DNA of 64,000 nt from Magnetovibrio sp. (GTDB lineage Bacteria > Pseudomonadota > Alphaproteobacteria > Rhodospirillales > Magnetovibrionaceae), in NCBI RefSeq assembly GCF_036568125.1, contig NZ_DATCTF010000010.1, forward strand, positions 186,001 through 250,000, given 5' to 3'. Of this stretch, positions 16,248 through 24,533 are shown piece by piece; the first letter of the stretch is position 1, and every line of letters begins with the position of its first letter. Both the position numbers and the translations under genes were made by a program. The notes below the pieces were generated by a model. It ran no database searches, was not told the DNA's origin, and worked only from the letters and a program-made list of their open reading frames with translations.

Positions 16248-17576
16248 TTAGCGCTGGGAAATCATGTAATCGGGTTTGAGACGGCCCATGGACAACAGCA
16301 ACTGATAAATCGCGACGCGTTCGTCGTAGGTTGCCGTGGTGTAGTTGATCTGGGTGTTGTTCAGTTCGTTTTCCGCGTCCAAGACGTTAATCACCGTTTC
16401 CTTACCGGCATCGCGCAGCTTGCGGCGGCCTTCGAACACTTCGGCCGCGATGTTGACCGCGTTGCCGAGCAGTTCTTTGCGTTTGCGCGCGGTGACCAGG
16501 GATTGCCACGACAGGCGCGTTTGCTCGATGATTTTGGTTGTGACGTAGTCGTAGTTGTCCATCGAGGCCTGATAATCGAAATTGGTGATGTTTTGCCGCG
16601 CGCGGCTCGATCCGCCGTTGAACAGATCCCAGCGCGCCGATAGCTTGGCGCCGTAATCGCGCCGGATGCCCATGACACCGCCCAGTTTCTTTTCGTAGTT
16701 GGCGCTGCCTTGCAGATCGAGGGTGGGGTACAGTTCGCTGTCCGCGCCGCGGCGTTGCTCGCGGGCCAATTCCACTGTCGCCCCTTGTCCGACAAGCGCC
16801 GGGTTTTCGATCAAGGCGATTTCCGTCACCCGTTCCAACGAACTGGGAATGACCTCGGCCGGCGGGGACGGGTCGATCATGCTCGCCAACGCCGGGGCAT
16901 GGCCGAACACTTGTTCGTAGGTGCTGATGGCGTTGGCCAGCGCCCCTTCGTAGCCGACGCGGCGCTCCTTGGCGATTTGCAGGCGCGATTTGGCTTGTAG
17001 CACGTCCTGGGTTACGCCGGAACCGCGCCGCACGCGTTCGTCTTCGAGATTGAGTTGGCGCAAAATGGTGCGTTCGTTTTCCCGTGCGATCTCGACCAGG
17101 CGGCGCTGCCGCAACACGTCGATATACGCCCGCACGCCTTCGAACAGGGTGCTTTGGCGGGTGCCTTCCAAAGACATTTGCGCGACTTCGCGGTTGATCT
17201 CGGCGGCGCGCACCAAAGATGTGGTGCTGTAGCCGTCGAACAAATTTTGAATAACGGTCAAATTGACCGTGTTGATCACGGCGCGGCTGGGGTCGCGCTC
17301 ACCGCGGTTGCGGGTGGTGGGGCTGTCGATGACTTCGGGGCCAATTTCGCCGGTGACGCTGACGGATGGGTAATACCCGGCCTCGGCTTCCGCAATGGAC
17401 GCGCGGCGCGATTCCAAAGTCTTTTCCGACTCGCGAATTTTCGGATGGCTGTCGATGAGGTACTTCAGCTCATTTTCGATCGGTTGTGCGATCGCTGGGG
17501 ATACCGCAACGCCATAAGCGCCAATGCCCGCGCCGAGATGGGCGCACATCGCCATTAGCGGAATAATACGTTTCAT
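16248..17576 (-). CDS. TolC-family outer membrane efflux protein
   Basis: A 442-residue precursor starting at ATG 17576, which begins a clear signal peptide (to about residue 31, before QPIENELK); an upstream in-frame GTG at 17606 is possible. The mature chain has the two long helical hairpins of TolC/OEP ('DSHPKIRESEKTLESRRASIAEAEAGYYPSVSVTGEIG' and its internal duplicate 'ENPALVGQGATVELAREQRRGADSELYPTLDLQGSANY'), closing with 'VINVLDAENELNNTQINYTTATYDERVAIYQLLLSMGRL'. It resembles the AggA/TolC branch used in type I secretion and efflux. It converges on the ABC exporter operon with an 18-base gap and is probably its outer-membrane partner. Confidence 0.9.
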   Translation of the reverse strand: MKRIIPLMAMCAHLGAGIGAYGVAVSPAIAQPIENELKYLIDSHPKIRESEKTLESRRASIAEAEAGYYPSVSVTGEIGPEVIDSPTTRNRGERDPSRAVINTVNLTVIQNLFDGYSTTSLVRAAEINREVAQMSLEGTRQSTLFEGVRAYIDVLRQRRLVEIARENERTILRQLNLEDERVRRGSGVTQDVLQAKSRLQIAKERRVGYEGALANAISTYEQVFGHAPALASMIDPSPPAEVIPSSLERVTEIALIENPALVGQGATVELAREQRRGADSELYPTLDLQGSANYEKKLGGVMGIRRDYGAKLSARWDLFNGGSSRARQNITNFDYQASMDNYDYVTTKIIEQTRLSWQSLVTARKRKELLGNAVNIAAEVFEGRRKLRDAGKETVINVLDAENELNNTQINYTTATYDERVAIYQLLLSMGRLKPDYMISQR

Positions 17577-17802
17577 GGGTTTCGCGGGTCGCTTCACGGG
17601 GTGCACTCTTATTCATCGCGGTTGTTGCTATACGCTTCAACCTCTTGCGATAACTGTCTATCACACTTAAGACTGAGCGACAATTGACGGCGTATAAAAG
17701 ATCGCGCAGAAGTTCTCTGGGCAAAACAGGGCTAAATCTGCTTAAATAGCGACAATATAAAGACAAATGGACATTTCTCTCGACGAATATAAGGGGCGAA
17801 GT

Positions 17803-18732
17803 ATGGCGTTGAGCGCTGTGACGAATGGGCGGACTCGGATGTTGGTGAGCGCCGTTGCGACTGGGGTCGCGGTTCTGCTTAGCGGATGTGCAGGATCGGG
17901 CGACACGGCGAATGTTCAGAAAGCTCAGGAAAATCAATCTGTTGAAGCCAATTTGGTTGAGCGGGGGGCTGCGTTGTCCTCATCCCAGGCAGCCTTACAG
18001 GCGTGGGCAGAATCCGGCGATGTCGGCGCGCAGTATGACTTGGGCCTGACGCTGGCCGAATCGGACCCCCAAGCGGCGGGACAATGGTTCGAACGCGCGG
18101 CGCTGCAAGGCTATGGCGCTGCGGCGTACCAAATGGGGCTGATGCAATCCGATCTCAAGCGGGCGGTGGAATGGCATTCGATGGCGGCGGCCATGGACCA
18201 TGTCGGCGCGCAATATGAACTGGGCGACGCCTACTTCAACGGGCGCGGTACGGCCAAAGAGCCGGAATGGGGGATGATGTGGTTTGAGCGCGCCGCCCGC
18301 GCCGGGTCAGCGAAAGCTCAGCATGCCTTGGGCGCCGCCATGGCGGCCGGGGTGGCGGGGTCTGCGCAACGACGCGAAGCCTTGACGTGGTTGTTGATCG
18401 CGCAAGCGAACGGGACATCCGATGACGCCGGAGCGATCGACAGCTTAAAGGGGCGCTTGAATGCGGCTGCCGTTGAACAGGCCGTGCAGCAGGCGCAAGC
18501 CTGGGTCAAGGAGATGCGCCCGACCGATACGGTCGACCGCGCCACGGTTCGGTTCGTCCAATACGCCTTGGCGCGTTTGGGCTATGAGCCGGGATACGCC
18601 GACGGCATCGACGGTGAGCGCACCTATGATGCGATCGTTGCATTTCGTGGTGTGGAAAGCATGGGGGGTGGCGGTATCGACGGGGCGTTGCTGGACCGTC
18701 TGCGCGAACGCCTCAGTGCCCGCAATCGCTAG
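17803..18732 (+). CDS. Sel1-repeat lipoprotein with peptidoglycan-binding-like C terminus
   Basis: A 309-residue protein; ATG 17803 follows a good AAGGGGCGA site. A lipoprotein signal ends L-S-G-C29. Residues about 60-210 hold Sel1-like repeats ('AQYDLGLTLAESDPQAAGQWFERAALQGYGAAAYQMGLM', 'GAQYELGDAYFNGRGTAKEPEWGMMWFERAARAGSAKAQHALGAAMAAG'). The C-terminal 60 residues ('RFVQYALARLGYEPGYADGIDGERTYDAIVAFR') match the PG_binding_1 fold, which would hold the protein to peptidoglycan. It is probably an outer-membrane or periplasmic scaffold. It is divergent from the TolC gene, with a shared 226-base promoter region. Confidence 0.82.
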   Translation: MALSAVTNGRTRMLVSAVATGVAVLLSGCAGSGDTANVQKAQENQSVEANLVERGAALSSSQAALQAWAESGDVGAQYDLGLTLAESDPQAAGQWFERAALQGYGAAAYQMGLMQSDLKRAVEWHSMAAAMDHVGAQYELGDAYFNGRGTAKEPEWGMMWFERAARAGSAKAQHALGAAMAAGVAGSAQRREALTWLLIAQANGTSDDAGAIDSLKGRLNAAAVEQAVQQAQAWVKEMRPTDTVDRATVRFVQYALARLGYEPGYADGIDGERTYDAIVAFRGVESMGGGGIDGALLDRLRERLSARNR

Positions 18733-18758
18733 CCGACGGCGCATGCAGACGGTGGGGC

Positions 18759-19028
18759 TTAAGCGACTTCTTCGTTGAGTTCGTTCAATTCGATCAGCAG
18801 CTGCAGATGCTCTTCGCGGCTCAAATGGGGCGCGCTCAACAGCTTTCTGAGCGTGTTCTGTTCGATATGATGAGCCGTGGTGGGGGCGGACGTCGTGGCG
18901 CTTGCGGCGCTGCTCTGGTCCGTGGTTTCTTCAGCTTGTGCGGGATTTGCCGTCGCGAACAAGGCGGCCAGCGCCAATGCGCCCAACAGGGCCACCAGGT
19001 TTTTCGGGATATCAAAAGCGCTCATCAT
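18759..19028 (-). CDS. small secreted or membrane-anchored helical protein
   Basis: An 89-residue product starting at ATG 19028, preceded by GAGGAG on the minus strand. Residues 1-32 form a signal peptide or anchor (hydrophobic 'VALLGALALAALFATANPAQA'), then comes a Ser/Ala/Thr-rich linker, then a charged amphipathic helix ('LRKLLSAPHLSREEHLQLLIELNELNEEV'). No family is recognised. It is convergent with the Sel1 lipoprotein and divergent from djlA. Confidence 0.55.
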   Translation of the reverse strand: MMSAFDIPKNLVALLGALALAALFATANPAQAEETTDQSSAASATTSAPTTAHHIEQNTLRKLLSAPHLSREEHLQLLIELNELNEEVA

Positions 19029-19248
19029 GGTGAGGCTCCTCAAAGCTGTTCAAGACACTCATCTAAATGTTTAGTGTTACGTTGAAATTACAGGCATTGC
19101 GGAAAATCGAATATGACGCTCGTCACACCGTCACCTTTTTGGATTTCAGGTCATGTCAGGACTTGCAGCGAGGCGCGACTGAGGTACCCTGGGGCCATGG
19201 AAAAAAGATGGGGAAAGGGCTGGGCGTTGTAGTGATGGATAAAGATCG

Positions 19249-19992
19249 ATGAGCATTTGGGGAAAAGTGATTGGCGGGGTTGCCGGTTTCGCCATCGGCG
19301 GGCCGTTGGGCGCATTGTTGGGTGCGGTGGCGGGGCACGCCATCGACAAGGCCCATGGCGGCGGAAGTCCCGCCCTGGGGCGGGTGTCGCGCGAAGAACA
19401 ACGCCAAGTCGCCTTCACCTTGGCGGTGATTGCGCTGGGCGCGAAAATGGCCAAGGCCGACGGCCAAGTGACACGCGACGAAGTCCAGGCGTTCAAGCAG
19501 TTGTTCCATATCCCACCGGAAGAGGTGAACAACGTTGCCAAGGTTTTCGATCGCGCCAAGACCTCGACAGCGGGCTTTGAGCTTTACGCGCAACAGGTCG
19601 CAAATCTGTTTCCGCATGAGCCTGCCGTTCTCGAAGAGCTGTTGGGCGGGCTGTTTCACATCGCCAAGGCCGATGGCGTGGTGCACCCGGCTGAGCTGGA
19701 GTACCTTAAGCGCGTGTCCGATATTTTCGGTTTCGATCGGCACACGTTCGAGCGCATCACCGCCACCCACGCGCCCAGCGGCCAAGCCGATCCCTACGAG
19801 ATTTTGGGCATCAATGCGGATGCAAGCGATCAGGAAATCAAGGCAGCGTACCGCAAGCTGATTCATGAAAACCACCCCGACAAGCTGATGGCCCAAGGCT
19901 TGCCGCAGGAATTCATTGATTTGGCGAATGAGAAAATGGCCGCCATCAATGCCGCCTATGACAAGATCAAGAAGACCCGCGGCTTTAAATAA
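19249..19992 (+). CDS. djlA: DjlA-like co-chaperone (TerB + J domain)
   Basis: A 247-residue protein. The N-terminal Gly-rich helix (GGVAGFAIGGPLGALLGAVAG) can insert in the membrane. A TerB/DjlA domain with two similar halves ('ALGAKMAKADGQVTRDEV', 'FHIAKADGVVHPAELEYLKRV') covers about 55-165. A C-terminal J domain (about 180-247) has the essential HPD in 'IHENHPDKLMAQG'. DjlA-type proteins recruit DnaK to the inner face of the membrane. The gene precedes the amidase by nine bases, the same pairing seen in other alphaproteobacteria as I recall it. Confidence 0.88.
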   Translation: MSIWGKVIGGVAGFAIGGPLGALLGAVAGHAIDKAHGGGSPALGRVSREEQRQVAFTLAVIALGAKMAKADGQVTRDEVQAFKQLFHIPPEEVNNVAKVFDRAKTSTAGFELYAQQVANLFPHEPAVLEELLGGLFHIAKADGVVHPAELEYLKRVSDIFGFDRHTFERITATHAPSGQADPYEILGINADASDQEIKAAYRKLIHENHPDKLMAQGLPQEFIDLANEKMAAINAAYDKIKKTRGFK

Positions 19993-20001
19993 GCAGATGT
20001 C

Positions 20002-20673
20002 ATGAGCACCCTCACCGTTTCGCCCAATTTCAACGATCGTCCTTTGGCGATCCCGATCGACATGCTGGTTCTGCATTACACCGGCATGCAAACCTGTCAG
20101 GTGGCGCTGGAACGTCTGTGCGACGGCGACGCGCAGGTTAGTGCCCATTACCTGATCGACGAAGACGGTACGGTTTATCGTCTGGTCGACGAAGACAAGC
20201 GCGCCTGGCACGCAGGGGTCGCGTGGTGGCGCGGGGCGATGGACGTCAACGGCCGCTCGGTCGGGATCGAATTGGTCAACCCCGGACATGAGTTTGGCTA
20301 CCGCGCCTTTCCCGAGGCCCAGATGACGGCGTTGGAGGCGCTGGCGGGCGCGATCCTCAAGCGTCATCCCATTCCCCCGCACAATGTGGTGGGGCATTCG
20401 GATGTCGCTCCTCGTCGCAAGCAAGATCCCGGTGAATTGTTCGACTGGCAGCGTCTCGCCGCGCATGGCATCGGTTTGTGGGTGGACGACGCTCAACCAA
20501 CCAAGGCGACCAACGTTGACGTTGCGATCATGCTGGCTGCGTTTGGTTACGATATCACCGACCTGGGCGCCGCGCTGGCTGCGTTTCAGCGCCATTTCCG
20601 CCCAGCTCTCGTCAGCGGCGAGGCCGATCCGGAAACCGTCGGCATTTTGAAGGCGTTGCTCGAAATGGCGTAA
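20002..20673 (+). CDS. N-acetylmuramoyl-L-alanine amidase, AmiD/AmpD type
   Basis: A 223-residue Amidase_2 zinc hydrolase. Zinc ligands are visible as His25 in 'MLVLHYTGM', His132 in 'VVGHSDVAPRRKQDPG' and Asp142 in the same block. 'SAHYLIDEDGTVYRLVDEDKRAWHAG' is the canonical central motif. The C-terminal 60 residues resemble a peptidoglycan-binding domain ('VAIMLAAFGYDITDLGAALAAFQRHFRP'). It cleaves the bond between MurNAc and the peptide. No signal peptide is visible, so it may act in cytosolic muropeptide recycling as AmpD does, although the PG-binding domain is more usual in AmiD. Confidence 0.9.
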   Translation: MSTLTVSPNFNDRPLAIPIDMLVLHYTGMQTCQVALERLCDGDAQVSAHYLIDEDGTVYRLVDEDKRAWHAGVAWWRGAMDVNGRSVGIELVNPGHEFGYRAFPEAQMTALEALAGAILKRHPIPPHNVVGHSDVAPRRKQDPGELFDWQRLAAHGIGLWVDDAQPTKATNVDVAIMLAAFGYDITDLGAALAAFQRHFRPALVSGEADPETVGILKALLEMA

Positions 20674-20689
20674 GGGAGTAAGTTTCCGG

Positions 20690-21071
<382 letters not shown>

Positions 21072-21092
21072 TATTCTTTTCCTCTTTTTTTC
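21072..21092 (+). terminator. T-rich tract after rnpB
   Basis: TATTCTTTTCCTCTTTTTTT directly follows the P1 stem of RNase P RNA. The P1/P-terminal structure plus this tract probably serves as the terminator. Confidence 0.5.
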
Positions 21093-21128
21093 TGCACAAA
21101 TCCTGTTTTCACCGTGTACGCTCATCAT

Positions 21129-21953
21129 ATGAATAGCGACATCGAAATTCGGATTGAAGGCTTGCACAAGGCGTTCGGGGAACACCGGGTTCTGAGTGGG
21201 GTGGATATCGAGATCAAGCGCGGCGAAATGGTGGCGTTCGTCGGCGGGTCGGGCTGCGGCAAGACGGTGTTGCTCAATCATATTCTCGGTCAGTTGGAAC
21301 CGGACCAAGGCGTGGTGCAGGTCGCCGATCACGAACGCGAAGGATCGCCGTTGGTCGATGTGTCGCGGCTGACGCCTGCGCAGTTGGATGCGCTGCATAC
21401 CCATTGGGGCGTGGTGTTTCAAATGAACGCGCTGTTTTCAGGTACGGTGTTCGACAACATTCAATTGTGGCTTCACGAAATCCGTCACATGGAAGACGAA
21501 GACATCGTGCCCATCGCCAAACGGGTGTTGAAAGCGGTGGCGCTGGACGATAGCGACGATTTTCTGGATACCGATGTGAACAGCTTATCGGGCGGCATGG
21601 CCAAACGTCTGGCGGTAGCGCGCGCCTTGTCGATGAGTCCCGATGCAATTTTTTATGACGAACCGACCACCGGGCTCGATCCCACCAGTGCTGCTCAAAT
21701 CCAAGATTTGATTTTGGAAACGCATGAGTTGGATGTGGCGCGAAAACGCACCACCATCATCATCACCCACGATAAGGATCTGCTCAATCGGTTGGAGCCG
21801 CGCACTGTGATGCTGCACCAAGGCCGAGTTTTCTTCGACGGTCCGTTTTGCGATTTCGCGGCTTCGACCTCGCCGACCATTCGGCCTTATTTCGACTTGA
21901 TGCCGGTCCTGCATTTGGGCCATCCCCGCACAGCCCATGAGACGCGTGAATGA
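21129..21953 (+). CDS. ABC ATPase of the MlaF type, orphan
   Basis: A 274-residue ATPase. The ATG at 21129 is chosen because any earlier in-frame start would lie in rnpB. Walker A is 'FVGGSGCGKTVLLNHI', the signature is 'LSGGMAKRLAVARALSMSP', and Walker B is 'AIFYDEPTTGLDPTSAAQI', followed by 'TIIITHDKDLLNRL'. The 'GGSGCGKT' plus 'SGGM-KR' combination is typical of MlaF/Ttg2A, the ATPase of phospholipid and toluene-tolerance (Mla) transporters. MlaE, MlaD and other partners are not nearby, so they must be elsewhere, or this ATPase serves another permease. An AT-rich stretch follows. Confidence 0.82.
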   Translation: MNSDIEIRIEGLHKAFGEHRVLSGVDIEIKRGEMVAFVGGSGCGKTVLLNHILGQLEPDQGVVQVADHEREGSPLVDVSRLTPAQLDALHTHWGVVFQMNALFSGTVFDNIQLWLHEIRHMEDEDIVPIAKRVLKAVALDDSDDFLDTDVNSLSGGMAKRLAVARALSMSPDAIFYDEPTTGLDPTSAAQIQDLILETHELDVARKRTTIIITHDKDLLNRLEPRTVMLHQGRVFFDGPFCDFAASTSPTIRPYFDLMPVLHLGHPRTAHETRE

Positions 21954-21959
21954 CGTGGT

Positions 21960-22085
21960 TCATGTGAAGAGTAAAAATACAATCAAATGTAATTTGTGTA
22001 AAAATATTAATGTGAAAATTAATTAGTTAATAATTTAAAAATAAAATTTTCGATAACCTTGAAAAATATTTGAATTATTACTATA
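21960..22085. other. AT-rich spacer
   Basis: About 125 bases are strongly AT-rich (runs such as TTAATTAGTTAATAATTTAAAAATAAAATTTT) in a window that is otherwise about 60% GC. It precedes a 48-codon ORF and the MurE-like gene. It could be a promoter/UP-element region, a nucleoid-protein (H-NS/MucR-like) site, or a scar of transferred DNA. No gene is visible in it. Confidence 0.6.
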
Positions 22086-22133
22086 TTCGCAAAGTCAGCA
22101 AATCATTGCGGGCAGCACCGAAAGGCATGCAAA

Positions 22134-22280
22134 ATGTCATTCAAGTCATTCTCTACCGCACAAAACACCCCTGCCAAAGACAAGTCCGCCGATAAGCCCA
22201 AAGACGCACCGGCAAATGATCAGCCGACTGTGAAACCTGATGCGGCGCCAAGCGAAAGCTCCCCGGCTTCCAAGTCCTAA
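22134..22280 (+). CDS. 48-residue Lys/Pro/Asp/Ser-rich polypeptide
   Basis: ATG 22134 follows AAAGG with a seven-base gap. The 48-residue product is fully hydrophilic (MSFKSFSTAQNT, then repeats of KDKSADKPKDAPA, then PSESSPASKS) and probably disordered. The GC-rich codon use matches the chromosome despite the AT-rich upstream region. I have an impression of similar short proteins in other Rhodospirillales, but cannot verify it. The function is unknown. Confidence 0.5.
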   Translation: MSFKSFSTAQNTPAKDKSADKPKDAPANDQPTVKPDAAPSESSPASKS

Positions 22281-22481
22281 GCGAAACATCTAGTTCCGGC
22301 GCGTAGGGCTGTGTCCTGCGTCGTCTCCACCAATCCGTTTGGTTTGATCGCCGACACGGAAGGTGGGTGGCTGCTTGTTTTTGATTTCGCAAGCGCAAGC
22401 GCCATGATGTTCGCCACTCAATCTATGACCTAAGCAATCGTGGGGTGCACGCGTGTGCCTCCACGGTCTCAACGGGTGTTT

Positions 22482-22507
22482 GCGGATCAGTATATTCAGC
22501 GATCCGC
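22482..22507. promoter_or_regulatory. inverted repeat upstream of the MurE-like gene
   Basis: GCGGATC-N12-GATCCGC is a perfect 7-bp inverted repeat ending 29 bases before the ATG at 22537. It is well placed to be an operator or a 5' hairpin of the transcript. Confidence 0.35.
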
Positions 22508-22536
22508 CAATCGATATTCACACAAAAGGATATTCA

Positions 22537-23652
22537 ATGGGTGTATTTCACGCCAATGATGCGTTGATCGATGATGCTTTGCCGCTGGACATTTCACCTC
22601 CTGGGTACGGTCATCCGTCCGAGGATCTGTGTGTTATCGGCGTGACGGGGACGAACGGAAAAACGACGGTCTCATACCTGCTTGGCGAAGTACTGAAAGC
22701 CGCCGGTCACAATCCATTTGTGTTGGGAACCTACAACTCGGGAAATCGCGACCTTTCCACTCCTGAAAAACTGGACACCGCCCGTTTTATGACCGATCAC
22801 CTGGATCAAGGCGGCACCCACTTCGTGATGGAGGTGACGTCGGAAGGGATCGATCAGGGCCGCATTCTTGGGATCGATTTCGATGTCAAAATTCTCACCA
22901 ACATCACCCAAGACCACCTTGATTATCACAAGACTTTTGCGCATTACGAAAAAGTCAAAATGGATTTCATGCGCCAAGGTCTGGCACACAAAATTTACCC
23001 CGCGGATTTTCGTGATGAGAGCATAGATTTCGAACCCCAACTGTTGGGCGATTTCAATTACCTCAACATTCAGGCTGCTGTCAGCGCCCTGCGCTACATC
23101 GGCATTGGTGAGAGTTTTACGCGCAAAACCCTGTCCGCCTGCTTGGCGCCAAGGGGGCGCATGGAACCGGTCGTACAGGGGCAGCCCTTTATGGTTTTGG
23201 TCGATTACGCCCACACGCCGGACGGCCTCGAAAATGTGTTGAGAACGGCCAAGGATATCGCCGTGACACGAAATGGGCAGCTTTGGGTGGTGTTCGGTTG
23301 CGGCGGAGACCGAGACCGCGGCAAGCGCCCGCAAATGGGCAAGATTGCCGCTGAAATTGCTGACCGGGTGGTGATCACCGACGACAACCCACGCGATGAA
23401 GACAGCCAGACGATCTTAAATGAAGTCTTCGGTGGTGTCGGTGCGCAGGCCCGCAATTGCGTTCTCATTGCGAACCGGCGCAGCGCAATCGAACATGCGA
23501 TCAACAATGCAAGCGAAAACGATGTCGTGATTTTGGCCGGCAAAGGCCACGAAACGCTGCAGATCAGTAAAGGGGAGAACGTTCATTTCGATGATCGTGA
23601 AGAGGCGGTGAATGCCATCGTCGTACGCCTGAAAACACAAATGAACACGTGA
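22537..23652 (+). CDS. compact MurE-like Mur ligase (second copy, lacks UDP-binding domain)
   Basis: A 371-residue protein. ATG 22537 follows AAAGGA at a good distance. The ATP site GTNGKT is at 38-43, 'HYEKVK' keeps the Lys that is carbamylated in Mur ligases, and 'VDYAHTPDGLENVL', 'FGCGGDRDRGKRPQMG', DNPR (283-286) and 'VILAGKGHETLQ' are classic MurE blocks. Compared with the full MurE at 32413, it starts about 70 residues later (no UDP-sugar-binding N-terminal domain) and is about 50 residues shorter between the carbamyl-Lys and 'GDFNYLN'. The MurE 'ASSHGL' is 'VTSEGI' here. All catalytic motifs remain, so it is probably an active ligase with a smaller or different acceptor. The neighbour is a secreted Cys-repeat protein. 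Confidence 0.8.
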   Translation: MGVFHANDALIDDALPLDISPPGYGHPSEDLCVIGVTGTNGKTTVSYLLGEVLKAAGHNPFVLGTYNSGNRDLSTPEKLDTARFMTDHLDQGGTHFVMEVTSEGIDQGRILGIDFDVKILTNITQDHLDYHKTFAHYEKVKMDFMRQGLAHKIYPADFRDESIDFEPQLLGDFNYLNIQAAVSALRYIGIGESFTRKTLSACLAPRGRMEPVVQGQPFMVLVDYAHTPDGLENVLRTAKDIAVTRNGQLWVVFGCGGDRDRGKRPQMGKIAAEIADRVVITDDNPRDEDSQTILNEVFGGVGAQARNCVLIANRRSAIEHAINNASENDVVILAGKGHETLQISKGENVHFDDREEAVNAIVVRLKTQMNT

Positions 23653-23681
23653 CGCTTTCTCGCACAACTTAGGATTTTTCA

Positions 23682-24458
23682 ATGCCCGACGTCTGCCGAC
23701 CATGTCCGACCACCTTTCACGCCCTGATGTTCTTGGCGTTTATGGTGTTGTTTCCTGCCGTGAGTTTTGGCCAAGAAAGTGCCTCGACTATGCCTGCGAA
23801 CGCACATGCCAAAAGTTACAGCAGTGGATGGGAATGCGATAAGAACTATCGAGAAGCCGAGGGGCAGTGCAAGGCCGTGATCGCGCCGAGCAATGCCTAT
23901 CTGACAGGTAAAACCTACGATGAAGGTTGGGACTGTCGCCGAGGCTATTTGAAAACTGCCGGGGCTTGCGTTGCGATTACCGTGCCGAAGAACGCCTTTT
24001 TGGGTTCATCGGGTGGTCGCTGGGAATGCAATCGCGGATATCTCACGGTCAAAGACACCTGCGTGGCTGTCAAAGTGCCCGCAAACGGATACTTGGCGGA
24101 CTCTTCGTATGGAACCGGCTGGGCCTGCAATCGTGGATTTCGTGCCATCGAAGATGCATGTGTCGCGGTCAAGGTACCCGAAAACGGTTATTTCGTGGAC
24201 GGCAGTTACGGAGTGGGCTGGGAATGTGAACGCGGTTATCACGCCGTCGGCGATGCGTGTGTCGCGGTGGATGTCCCGGACAACGGCTATTTCGTCGGCG
24301 CGGCATCGAACTCGGCATGGAAATGCGAGCGCGGTTTTTACGCCGTCGACAATGCTTGCCTTGCGGTGATCTTGCCTGAAAACGCCCATCTCGATTACTC
24401 CGGCAACGATTGGGAATGCGACCGTCCATACCGTAAAAAACGAGATGCCTGCCTTTAG
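23682..24458 (+). CDS. secreted protein with seven Trp-Cys-Gly-Tyr-Cys repeats
   Basis: A 258-residue precursor. A hydrophobic signal at about 12-32 ends near SFG-Q. The whole mature protein is seven repeats of 27-33 residues, each with the pattern P-x-N-[AG]-[YFH]-...-W-x-C-x-R-[GP]-[YF]-x(6)-C-x-A-[VI]. The two Cys of each unit are about 11 apart and probably form one disulfide. It has no catalytic motif, and no known domain is recognised with certainty; it may be a carbohydrate- or cell-wall-binding module. It starts 29 bases after the MurE-like gene on the same strand and is probably co-transcribed with it. Confidence 0.7.
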   Translation: MPDVCRPCPTTFHALMFLAFMVLFPAVSFGQESASTMPANAHAKSYSSGWECDKNYREAEGQCKAVIAPSNAYLTGKTYDEGWDCRRGYLKTAGACVAITVPKNAFLGSSGGRWECNRGYLTVKDTCVAVKVPANGYLADSSYGTGWACNRGFRAIEDACVAVKVPENGYFVDGSYGVGWECERGYHAVGDACVAVDVPDNGYFVGAASNSAWKCERGFYAVDNACLAVILPENAHLDYSGNDWECDRPYRKKRDACL

Positions 24459-24533
24459 TCTTGCTTGAACCGACCGCCGCAATGCACCATGACAGGGGAG
24501 TGCTTTTGCGAGGCTGTATCAAGAGATGTCATC

